A stretch of DNA of 7,992 nt from contig JACDCH010000618.1 in assembly GCA_013694495.1 (NCBI GenBank), forward strand, positions 1 to 7,992. Direction: 5' to 3'. The translations under genes were made by a program, and so were the position numbers. The notes under the pieces are model-generated. The model had not been told where the DNA came from and ran no database searches. It saw nothing but the letters and a program-made list of their open reading frames with translations. Shown here in pieces: positions 1 through 5,431 of the stretch (position 1 is its first letter; each line of letters starts with the position of its first letter). The stretch comes from Acidimicrobiia bacterium (GTDB lineage: Bacteria > Actinomycetota > Acidimicrobiia > Acidimicrobiales > JACDCH01).

Positions 1-414
1 GCGCACGGCGCGGGCCAGCTCGTCGGGCTCGGCCGGCGCCGAGAGCTCGAACGTGACCGACGGGTGCTCGAGCCGGAAGCGACCCACCACCGGCGCCACC
101 GGGTCGGCTGCCAACGTGGCCAGCACGGCCACGTCGAGGCGCCCGGCCACGAGCCCCGTCACGGCGGCGACGCCCGCCGCCGCCACCTCGACGTCACGCA
201 GCACCTGGCGGGCCGGCTCGTAGAGCGCCTCGCCGGCCGGTGTCAGGGCGACGCCGGTCCGGGACCGCACCAGCAGCTCGGCCCCCAGCTCACGCTCGAG
301 CTCGGCCACGGCGAGCGACACCGCCGGCTGGGCGACGAGCACGGCCCTTGCCGCGGCGGTGAAGCCGCCGTGCTCGACCACGGCCACGAACAGGCCGAGG
401 CGGCGTAGATCCAT
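1..414 (-). CDS. LysR-type transcriptional regulator, N-terminal part (3' end outside window)
   Basis: The reverse strand reads 138 open codons from an ATG at 414 to the window edge, beginning MDLRRLGLFVAVVEHGGF. Residues 1-60 form the LysR winged helix-turn-helix: an AAxA-type first helix, then QPAVSLAVAELERELG as recognition helix, then the wing with LTPAGE. Residues from about 88 (GRLDVAVLATLA) start the effector-binding domain, which is cut off. Family members are usually about 300 residues, so a little under half is visible. It is divergent from the permease gene at 485, which is its likely target. A hexamer TAGGAT lies exactly at -12 to -7 of the ATG, fitting a leaderless transcript; alternatively AGGA 7 nt upstream could act as a ribosome binding site. 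A T-N11-A dyad overlaps the start, suggesting autoregulation. The inducer cannot be read from the sequence. Confidence 0.92.
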   Translation of the reverse strand, partial: MDLRRLGLFVAVVEHGGFTAAARAVLVAQPAVSLAVAELERELGAELLVRSRTGVALTPAGEALYEPARQVLRDVEVAAAGVAAVTGLVAGRLDVAVLATLAADPVAPVVGRFRLEHPSVTFELSAPAEPDELARAVR

Positions 415-430
415 ATGATAATCCTATGGA
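410..430. promoter_or_regulatory. Candidate LysR operator with bidirectional promoter elements
   Basis: TCCATA (410-415) and TATGGA (425-430) form a perfect 6-bp inverted repeat with a 9-nt spacer. The innermost T414 and A426 give the T-N11-A spacing typical of LysR-family binding sites. The element is AT-rich in a very GC-rich region. It overlaps the LysR start codon and contains TATGAT (414-419, plus strand) and TAGGAT (426-421, minus strand), both -10-like. Binding here would probably repress lysR and control the divergent permease. The dyad and spacing are seen directly; the function is inferred from the family. Confidence 0.6.
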
Positions 431-484
431 AAGGAGAGCAAACCTGTCTTCGACTTCTGGACCGCGATCCGTCACGATCGGACC

Positions 485-1240
485 ATGCCTGCTGTGGAGC
501 TCCTCGTCGCCGGTGTCGCCGTCGGCGTGGTGTTCGGGCTGTTCGGCGCGGGCGGCTCTGCCTTCGCCACGCCGGTCCTCGCCCTCCTCGGCGTCCCCGG
601 CGCCGTCGCCGTCGGCTCGCCGCTGCCGGCCATGGTCCCGGCCGCCTTCGCCGGCGCCCACCGCCACCTGCGGGCCGGGTCGCTCGACCGCCGCATCGCG
701 CTCCTCACCATCGCCGCCGGCGTGCCCGGCACGATCCTCGGCAGCCTCGCCTCGACCGCCCTCGACGGGAAGCGCCTGCTCACGGTGTCCGGCGTCATGC
801 TGCTCGCCGTCGGCGCCCGCGTCCTGCTGCCCGACGGCGACGACCACGCCGCCCGGGCCGCCTCCCGGCGGGCCAACACCGCGCTCGTCCTCGGCGCCAC
901 CTTCACCGTCGGGCTCCTGACCGGCTTCCTGGCCAACGGCGGCGGCTTCCTGCTGGTGCCGCTGTTCGTCGTGGCCCTCGGCCTCACCAGCAACGAAGCG
1001 GCGGGCACGAGCATGGCCGCCGTCGGCGCGCTGACGATCCCGACGCTCCTCACCCACTGGGCCGTCGGCCACATCGACTGGGCCGTGGCGGCCACGTTCG
1101 CGGTGGGTGTCCTGCCCGGTTCGCTCGCTGGCGCCCGGGTCGCGGCCCGCCTCCCCGCCGCCCCCGTGCGCCGGGCCTTCGGCATCGCCCTCGTCGCCTT
1201 CGCCGCCTGGTTCCTGGCCCACCAGGCGGGCTGGGTCTGA
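485..1240 (+). CDS. TSUP (TauE/SafE) family membrane permease
   Basis: This 251-residue protein is almost entirely hydrophobic, with seven to eight predicted membrane segments in two related halves. The first half has the glycine-rich VFGLFGAGGSAFATPVLALL (about 16-35) and the second has TGFLANGGGFLLVPLFVVAL (about 142-165). These paired GxGGG-x-PxL motifs are the hallmark of the TSUP family, which moves sulfite, sulfoacetate, other sulfonates or related organic anions across the cytoplasmic membrane. The length matches the family (about 250). ATG 485 is chosen because the frame upstream has no start codon back to a stop at 419-421. No good ribosome binding site lies next to it; an AAGGAG at 431-436 is too far away. 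The divergent LysR gene is the likely regulator. The substrate is unknown. Confidence 0.9.
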   Translation: MPAVELLVAGVAVGVVFGLFGAGGSAFATPVLALLGVPGAVAVGSPLPAMVPAAFAGAHRHLRAGSLDRRIALLTIAAGVPGTILGSLASTALDGKRLLTVSGVMLLAVGARVLLPDGDDHAARAASRRANTALVLGATFTVGLLTGFLANGGGFLLVPLFVVALGLTSNEAAGTSMAAVGALTIPTLLTHWAVGHIDWAVAATFAVGVLPGSLAGARVAARLPAAPVRRAFGIALVAFAAWFLAHQAGWV

Positions 1241-1251
1241 CCCACCCCTCG

Positions 1252-1297
1252 GGACCTGCGGACGATCGCCGGCCGACGGCGACGTGGCCGCAGGTCC
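1252..1297. terminator. Inverted repeat A in convergent gap, probable terminator
   Basis: GGACCTGCGG (1252-1261) pairs perfectly with CCGCAGGTCC (1288-1297), giving a 10-bp stem. Inside it, TCGCCG (1266-1271) pairs with CGGCGA (1277-1282). It starts 12 nt after the permease stop codon. There is no T-run, so it would be an atypical actinobacterial-type terminator or an RNA-stabilising hairpin. Confidence 0.55.
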
Positions 1298-1337
1298 TTC
1301 CTGCGTCGCCATTCGATTCCGGGGTCCGGCAGGAAGG
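1296..1337. repeat. Inverted repeat B in convergent gap
   Basis: CCTTCCTGC (1296-1304) is the exact reverse complement of GCAGGAAGG (1329-1337), with a 24-nt loop. Its left arm shares two bases with repeat A and its right arm shares two bases with repeat C, so the folds partly exclude each other. The role may be termination for either convergent gene. Confidence 0.45.
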
Positions 1338-1360
1338 CCTCGCCGACGCGAGCCGGACCC
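1322..1360. terminator. Inverted repeat C in convergent gap, probable terminator of the DUF1697 gene
   Basis: GGGTCCGGC (1322-1330) pairs perfectly with GCCGGACCC (1352-1360), with a 21-nt loop. Read on the minus strand it begins 8 nt after the DUF1697 stop codon. No T-run follows. It mirrors repeat A, which serves the opposite gene. Confidence 0.5.
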
Positions 1361-1368
1361 ACTCCATC

Positions 1369-1899
1369 TCACGCCGGCGGGTGCTTCGCCGCCAGCTTGC
1401 GGACCGTGGTGATGTTGCGGGTCGTGCCGAGGTCGGGCTGGTGCCGGGCGATCGCCTTCCAGTCGAGCGTGGTCTCGAGCACGCCCACGCCGGCGAACCA
1501 GTACAGCTCCCGGCCGACCACGCGCAGCACGTCGACGTCGTTCGACGCCGCCTCGATCGCCCGCCTTGCCTCGGGCGGCACCGGGTCCTTCAGGAAGGTC
1601 ACGTGCAGCGACGACGGCCGCACCGGCGCCAGCCCGGGGAACGGGGGCGACGACGCCACCGCCGCCAGCTCCTCGGTCGTGCGGACGTAGGTGGGCACGG
1701 CGTAACCCAGGCCGTCCCGCAGGACCGCCTCGATGGCCGCCTCGCCCGGTCCCGGCCCGTCGAAGATCACGTTGCCCGCGGCCTGGAACGAGGTCACGCC
1801 GGTGCAGCCGGCCTCGACGAACAGCTCGCGGAGCCGCTCCATCGTCAGCCGATGGCCGGTGCCCACGTTGAGGCCGCGGAGGAAGGCGACCCGCTTCAT
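1369..1899 (-). CDS. DUF1697 domain-containing protein
   Basis: This 176-residue protein begins MKRVAFLRGLNVGTGHRLTM and fits the DUF1697 family over its whole length. The N-terminal FLRGLNVG strand, the SFQAAGNVIF segment near residue 40 (family form resembles SGNVvF) and the C-terminal TTRNITTVRKL near residues 158-168 are all present. Members are small cytoplasmic proteins of unknown function and are usually about 170-180 residues, so it looks complete. ATG 1899 is chosen because the family starts there and GGTGA lies 5 nt upstream; the open frame extends further up but with non-family sequence. The stop codon of an upstream P450 fragment lies 5 nt before the start and inside that GGTGA, so the two may be cotranscribed. 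No catalytic role can be assigned. Confidence 0.9.
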   Translation of the reverse strand: MKRVAFLRGLNVGTGHRLTMERLRELFVEAGCTGVTSFQAAGNVIFDGPGPGEAAIEAVLRDGLGYAVPTYVRTTEELAAVASSPPFPGLAPVRPSSLHVTFLKDPVPPEARRAIEAASNDVDVLRVVGRELYWFAGVGVLETTLDWKAIARHQPDLGTTRNITTVRKLAAKHPPA

Positions 1900-1904
1900 G
1901 CCGT

Positions 1905-2198
1905 TCACCGAGGCACGACCCGGACGGCGAGCTCGTGGCGGTCGTCCTCCGGCACGCCGAGCAGGATGCAGATCGCCTGCATCCGGAGCTCTGCGGCGAT
2001 GCCGCAGGCGACGTCCACCGGCGCCCCGCCATCGGCCTCGGTCGCCATCGCCGCGATCAGGCGGCGGGTGCGGGTGCGGAGCTCCTCCTCGACCCGCCAC
2101 ACCATCTTCGGCGTCAGGCCCGTGCTCACGAGCCGCCGTATGCGGGCGTGGCTGGGGTCGTCCATCATGTCGAGGACGAGGCCTGCGTACTCGAGGTC
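1905..2198 (-). pseudogene. Cytochrome P450 internal fragment (remnant)
   Basis: The frame reads DLEYAGLVLDMMDDPSHARI, then RRLVSTGLTPKMVWRVEEEL, and ends with AELRMQAICILLGVPEDDRHEL before a short tail and a stop. These match the middle of bacterial class I P450s: the C-helix region D-x-P-x-H-x-x-x-R-R-L-V-S-x-x-x-T-P, then the segment ending in LLGVPEDD. A whole enzyme has about 400 residues. Here the N-terminal third, the I-helix oxygen-binding motif, ExxR and the heme-cysteine loop are all absent, so it cannot bind heme. The coding frame stays open to a stop at 2265-2267, but the extra residues do not look like P450. Start codons at 2168 and 2165 would give an 86-87-residue product. It is most likely decayed or left by a deletion; a functional short protein is unlikely. 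Confidence 0.75.
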
Positions 2199-2314
2199 CT
2201 GCAGTTGTCGAGGTCGGTCAGGTCGACCCCTGCCATAGTCCCGGCGTGCCCCACGGCCGGAAACCTACGAGATCTCGCTGGGCCGCAGCGCGAGATGTCG
2301 GGCACCATCGGGGC

Positions 2315-2866
2315 GTGTCCCACCTGAGCACCGAAGCGCTCCTCGCCGGCCTCGACGCCGTGCGCGGCGCGCCCACCGACCGGGGCACCGTGGCCCTTGT
2401 CGTCCGCCGGCCGGCGTTGCTCGAGCGCGAGGTGGTCGAGCGGGCCGAGCTCCGCACCGACGTCGGCCTCGTCGGCGACAACTGGCTCGCGCGCGGCAGC
2501 CGCCACACCGACGACGGCTCGGCCGAGCCCGGCCGCCAGCTCACGCTGATGAGCGCCCGGGCCATCGACCTGTTCGCCGGCGGCGACCGCAGCCGCTGGC
2601 CCGAGGCCGGCGACCAGCTCTACGTCGACTTCGACCTGGCCGAGTCGAACGCACCCGCCGGCACCCGCCTGGCCGTCGGCGCGGCGGTCGTCGAGGTGTC
2701 CCCGCTCCCCCACACCGGCTGCGCCAAGTTCGCCCAGCGCTTCGGTCGCGACGCGCTGCGCCTCGTCGCAACCCCGGAGGGCAAGCACCTCCACCTGCGC
2801 GGCATCAACGCCTTCGTGGTGACCGCCGGCGCCGTTGCCACCGGCGACCCCGTCATCAGGCTCTGA
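2315..2866 (+). CDS. MOSC domain-containing protein
   Basis: This 183-residue cytoplasmic protein carries a MOSC (molybdenum cofactor sulfurase C-terminal) domain. Visible landmarks are VGDNWLARGSR (about 53-63), the LTLMSARAIDLFAG strand and helix (about 77-89), GDQLYVDFDLAESNAPAGTRLAVG (about 99-122), and HTGCAKF (133-139) with the conserved cysteine at 136, followed by LRGINA. MOSC domains are thought to bind or transfer sulfur to molybdenum or other substrates; this stand-alone subgroup has no assigned reaction. GTG 2315 is chosen because the family begins with a similar SHLSTEALLAGLD stretch. An in-frame GTG at 2246 preceded by a CATAGT hexamer would add 23 residues of atypical codon use, and that hexamer may instead drive a 69-nt leader. 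No molybdenum-cofactor gene is nearby. Confidence 0.88.
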   Translation: MSHLSTEALLAGLDAVRGAPTDRGTVALVVRRPALLEREVVERAELRTDVGLVGDNWLARGSRHTDDGSAEPGRQLTLMSARAIDLFAGGDRSRWPEAGDQLYVDFDLAESNAPAGTRLAVGAAVVEVSPLPHTGCAKFAQRFGRDALRLVATPEGKHLHLRGINAFVVTAGAVATGDPVIRL

Positions 2867-2907
2867 CGGAGGCGGCGCTGCTCGACGGCAGCGTCTCCCG
2901 TGCCTCA

Positions 2908-2971
2908 CGTCGCTCGACTGATGTGCAGCAGCCGGACGATTCGGTCCGGTCCCTGCACACCAGTCGCGACG
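2908..2971. terminator. Long imperfect hairpin in convergent gap, probable bidirectional terminator
   Basis: In one register, centred between 2940 and 2941, CCGGAC (2932-2937) pairs with GTCCGG (2944-2949), GTGCAG (2923-2928) with CTGCAC (2953-2958), and GACTG (2916-2920) with CAGTC (2961-2965). After a 2-nt bulge, CGTCGC (2908-2913) pairs with GCGACG (2966-2971). This gives about 24 paired bases with small internal loops around a 6-nt loop. It lies 41 nt after the MOSC stop and 37 nt before the hydrolase stop. There is no T-run on either side. Confidence 0.55.
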
Positions 2972-2981
2972 CCTGCGCAGG
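2972..2981. repeat. 10-bp perfect palindrome
   Basis: CCTGCGCAGG follows directly on the 64-nt hairpin in the same convergent gap. It is perfectly self-complementary. It may be part of the terminator region; no specific binding protein can be named. Confidence 0.35.
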
Positions 2982-2998
2982 GTCGATGCAAAGGGCGT

Positions 2999-3016
2999 CG
3001 CTGAGCGCGCTCAGCG
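2999..3016. repeat. 18-bp perfect palindrome over the hydrolase stop codon
   Basis: CGCTGAGCGCGCTCAGCG is a perfect 18-bp palindrome. It contains the TGA stop of the minus-strand alpha/beta hydrolase (3013-3011) and its mirror TGA on the plus strand. The core TGAGCGCGCTCA resembles the TGAGCGCTCA palindrome over the stops at 5418-5431. It could form a cruciform or short hairpin at the end of the messenger. Confidence 0.5.
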
Positions 3017-3925
3017 GGCGCGGTGGGGTTCGGAGTGGTCCCAGTCGGCGAGGAGCGTGCGCAGGGCTGTGAGGAGCAGGAGGGGCTGGTCGAGCATGGC
3101 GTGGTGGCCGGCCTCGGGGATCTCGATCACCGGGGCCACCCGGCCCAGGGCCTCGTACATCGACGCGCCGATCCCCGGCGTCACGAGGCCGTACTCGGAG
3201 CGCAGCAGGGCGAAGCGGCACCGGACCTCTTGGAGGTAGGGCAGGGCCACACCCCGCATCGAGCCGGCGAACTGCTCGAAGATGCGGCGGTCGAATTTCC
3301 ACTGCCAGCCGTCGTCGACCGGACGCAGGGAGCGGCGAGCGACGCGGTCGATCACGTAGTCGAGGTAGTTCGGTTGGGGCGGGACCGTGCGGAAGCGGCC
3401 CACCGCCTCGTCGACCGTGGCGTAGGAGCGGGGCCGACCGAACGCCTCCTTGAGCCGGTACGACGCCACCTCGGGATCGGGCTCGGTCACGGGCGAGTCG
3501 CAGACGACGACGCCGGCCAACTGGTCGGGGTAGCGGGCCGCGGTGACGATGGTGACGAAGCCGCCCATGCTGTGCCCGATCACCACCGGCCGTCCCTCGA
3601 TGCCGCCGGCGGCGGCGGTGGCCATGACCTCGTCGGTCCACTGCTCCATGGCGTAGACGTCGCGGTGGTCGCTGTCGCCATGGCCCGACAGGTCGACCGC
3701 CACGACTCGGAACTGGTCGGCGAAGCGGGCGGCGATGTGGGTCCACCAGTGGGCGTGGGCGCCGCCGCCGTGCACGAACACCAGGCCCCGCCGGCCCGGC
3801 GCGCCCCAGGCCAGGTGGTGCACGGCGGCGCCGTCGACGACGACCGAGCCGTCGGTCGAGGGCACGGCGAGCGCCCGCCGGAACCAGTCCGGCGCATCGG
3901 GGTGCAGCTCGGGGTCCAGCGCCAT
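3011..3925 (-). CDS. Alpha/beta hydrolase
   Basis: This 304-residue protein has the alpha/beta-hydrolase fold. The oxyanion strand-loop GLVFVHGGG lies at 47-55, LSGHGDSD at 79-86, and the nucleophile elbow GHSMGG at 117-122, with Ser119 as nucleophile. A likely acid is Glu244 in LLRSEYG, and the catalytic His is probably His274 in EAGHHAMLDQP. Length and spacing are normal for soluble esterase/lactonase-type members; no signal peptide is seen, so it should be cytoplasmic. The substrate cannot be told. ATG 3925 begins MALDPELHPD; upstream the same frame stays open for about 500 codons only because it is antisense to the CoA ligase. The gene is divergent from the CoA ligase across 30 bp, which suggests joint control and a shared pathway such as ester cleavage followed by acid activation. 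Its stop codon sits in a perfect palindrome. Confidence 0.93.
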   Translation of the reverse strand: MALDPELHPDAPDWFRRALAVPSTDGSVVVDGAAVHHLAWGAPGRRGLVFVHGGGAHAHWWTHIAARFADQFRVVAVDLSGHGDSDHRDVYAMEQWTDEVMATAAAGGIEGRPVVIGHSMGGFVTIVTAARYPDQLAGVVVCDSPVTEPDPEVASYRLKEAFGRPRSYATVDEAVGRFRTVPPQPNYLDYVIDRVARRSLRPVDDGWQWKFDRRIFEQFAGSMRGVALPYLQEVRCRFALLRSEYGLVTPGIGASMYEALGRVAPVIEIPEAGHHAMLDQPLLLLTALRTLLADWDHSEPHRAR

Positions 3926-3955
3926 GACCTCGATAGTGGCGGATAGCGTCCGGGC
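3926..3955. promoter_or_regulatory. Compact divergent promoter between hydrolase and CoA ligase
   Basis: Only 30 bp separate the two start codons. On the plus strand TAGCGT (3944-3949) sits exactly at -12 to -7 of ATG 3956, the position expected for a leaderless start. The pentamer GATAG occurs twice (3932-3936 and 3942-3946), 10 bp apart, about one helical turn. On the minus strand ACTATC occupies -12 to -7 of ATG 3925, a weaker match. Both core promoters must overlap in or beyond the coding starts. Confidence 0.5.
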
Positions 3956-5422
3956 ATGACCGCGGCCGTCTCCTTCGCAGCGAGGCTCCGGGAGCTGGCG
4001 GCGGCGGCCCCCGGGGCGCCGGCGGTCACCTGCGGCGGGGCCACCGCCACCCGGGCCGAGCTCGACGAGCGCTCCGACGACCTCGCCCACGAGCTGCGCT
4101 CCCTCGGCGTCGAGGACGGCGAGATGCTCACCATCGCGCTGCCCAACGGCATCGAGTGGTTCGTCGCCACCGTGGCGGCCTGGAAGCTCGGGGCCGTCCC
4201 CCAGCCGGTCAGCGCCCGCCTCCCCCGCCGCGAGCTCGAAGCCGTCGTCGACCTCGCCCATCCCACGGTCGTGCTCGGCCTCGACCCGGGCTCGCTGCCG
4301 GGCCGCACGTGCCTGCCGGTCGGGCACCGCTCGTCCCATGACCCCGACGCGGAGCCCCTCGACGACGCGGTCAGCCCGGCCTGGAAGGCGCCGACCTCCG
4401 GTGGGTCCACCGGTCGGCCGAAGCTGATCGTGGCCGGCGACAAGAGCCTCACCGACCCGACGCTCCCGCCCCCGCTGCTGCTCGAGCGCGACGGCTGCCT
4501 CGTGATGCCGGGACCGCTCTACCACAACGGCCCGATCGTCTGGTCGTGCTACGCGCTGCTGGCCGGCAACCACGTCGTGGTGCTGCCCCGCTTCGACGCC
4601 GAGGCCACGCTCGCCGCCATCGCCACGCACCGGGCCGACATCGTCTACATGGTGCCCACGATGATGAAGCGGATCTGGGCGCTCCCCGACGACGTGCGCC
4701 TCGGCTACGACCTCTCGTCGCTGCGGGTTGTGTGGCACCTGGCCGAGCCGTGTCCACCGTGGCTCAAGCAGGCGTGGATCGATTGGCTCGGCCCCGAACG
4801 CATCGTCGAGCTCTACGGCGGCACCGAGGCGCAGCTCAGCACCACGATCACAGGCGTCGAGTGGCTCGAGCACCGCGGCTCCGTCGGCCGGCCCCTCATG
4901 GGCGAGATCTCGATCCGCGACGTCGACGGCAACGTGCTCGGCCCTGGCGAGGAGGGCGAGGTGTGGCTCCGCAGCGCCTCGCCCAAGCCGACCTACCGCT
5001 ACGTCGGCGCCGAGGCCCGCACGCTCGAGGGCGGCTGGGAGTCGCTGGGCGACATGGGCCGCCTCGACGAGGACGGCTACCTCCACCTCGGCGACCGGAG
5101 CGCCGACATGGTGCTCGTCGGCGGCTCGAACGTGTACCCGGCCGAGGTCGAGTCGGCCCTGCTCGAGCACCCGGCGGTGCGCTCCTGCGCGGTCATCGGC
5201 CTGCCCGACGACGAGCGGGGCAACCGCCTCCACGCCATCGTCGAGGCCGACCCGGCCGAGGTGGCCACCGACGACCTGCTGGCGTTCCTGGCCGACCGGC
5301 TCGTGGCCTACAAGCGGCCGCGCACGGTCGAGCTCGTCGACACCCCGCTCCGCGACGACGCCGGCAAGGTCCGCCGCTCCCGGCTCCGCGCCGAGCGCCT
5401 CGACCCGTCCGGGTCGACGTGA
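3956..5422 (+). CDS. Class I adenylate-forming acyl-CoA synthetase (FadD-like AMP-dependent ligase)
   Basis: This 488-residue cytoplasmic enzyme would activate a carboxylic acid with ATP and join it to coenzyme A. Motifs in order: the phosphate-binding loop TSGGSTGRPK at about 146-155, the YGGTEAQ adenylate motif at about 286-292, LGDMGRLDEDGYLHLGDR at about 363-380 with the ribose-binding Asp, and near the C terminus YKRPRTVELV followed by AGKVRRSRL, where Lys471 is the likely catalytic lysine. The family usually has 500-550 residues, so this is a short but complete member. The motifs do not identify the acid; short FadD-type and bile-acid-CoA-ligase-like proteins of Actinomycetota are the nearest type I recognise. 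ATG 3956 is supported by a -10-like TAGCGT at the leaderless position. The divergent alpha/beta hydrolase suggests linked function. Its stop lies 4 nt from that of the convergent serine hydrolase. Confidence 0.93.
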   Translation: MTAAVSFAARLRELAAAAPGAPAVTCGGATATRAELDERSDDLAHELRSLGVEDGEMLTIALPNGIEWFVATVAAWKLGAVPQPVSARLPRRELEAVVDLAHPTVVLGLDPGSLPGRTCLPVGHRSSHDPDAEPLDDAVSPAWKAPTSGGSTGRPKLIVAGDKSLTDPTLPPPLLLERDGCLVMPGPLYHNGPIVWSCYALLAGNHVVVLPRFDAEATLAAIATHRADIVYMVPTMMKRIWALPDDVRLGYDLSSLRVVWHLAEPCPPWLKQAWIDWLGPERIVELYGGTEAQLSTTITGVEWLEHRGSVGRPLMGEISIRDVDGNVLGPGEEGEVWLRSASPKPTYRYVGAEARTLEGGWESLGDMGRLDEDGYLHLGDRSADMVLVGGSNVYPAEVESALLEHPAVRSCAVIGLPDDERGNRLHAIVEADPAEVATDDLLAFLADRLVAYKRPRTVELVDTPLRDDAGKVRRSRLRAERLDPSGST

Positions 5423-5431
5423 GCGCTCACG
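5418..5431. repeat. 14-bp perfect palindrome spanning two convergent stop codons
   Basis: CGTGAGCGCTCACG is perfectly self-complementary. It contains the TGA of the plus-strand CoA ligase (5420-5422) and the TGA of the minus-strand serine hydrolase (5429-5427). Either transcript would carry it as a short hairpin at its stop codon. No other terminator fits in the 4-nt gap, so termination must occur here or inside the opposing gene. Confidence 0.55.

Noticed and set aside
426..920. Plus-strand ORF starting at ATG 426 with a -10 at the leaderless position
   Set aside because: Although its start looks promoter-linked, the frame is +1 relative to the permease and the product is a Ser/Pro/Arg-rich shadow. 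At most its first codons act as a leader.
290..2032. Long minus-strand open frame crossing the LysR gene, the permease gap and DUF1697
   Set aside because: The translation is arginine/glycine/proline-rich low-complexity sequence with no family features. It shadows genes that have clear homology in other frames.
415..2238. 607-codon plus-strand open frame over the permease and the DUF1697/P450 region
   Set aside because: It runs in the wrong frame through the permease and antisense to DUF1697 and the P450 fragment. The composition is typical of GC-rich shadow frames.
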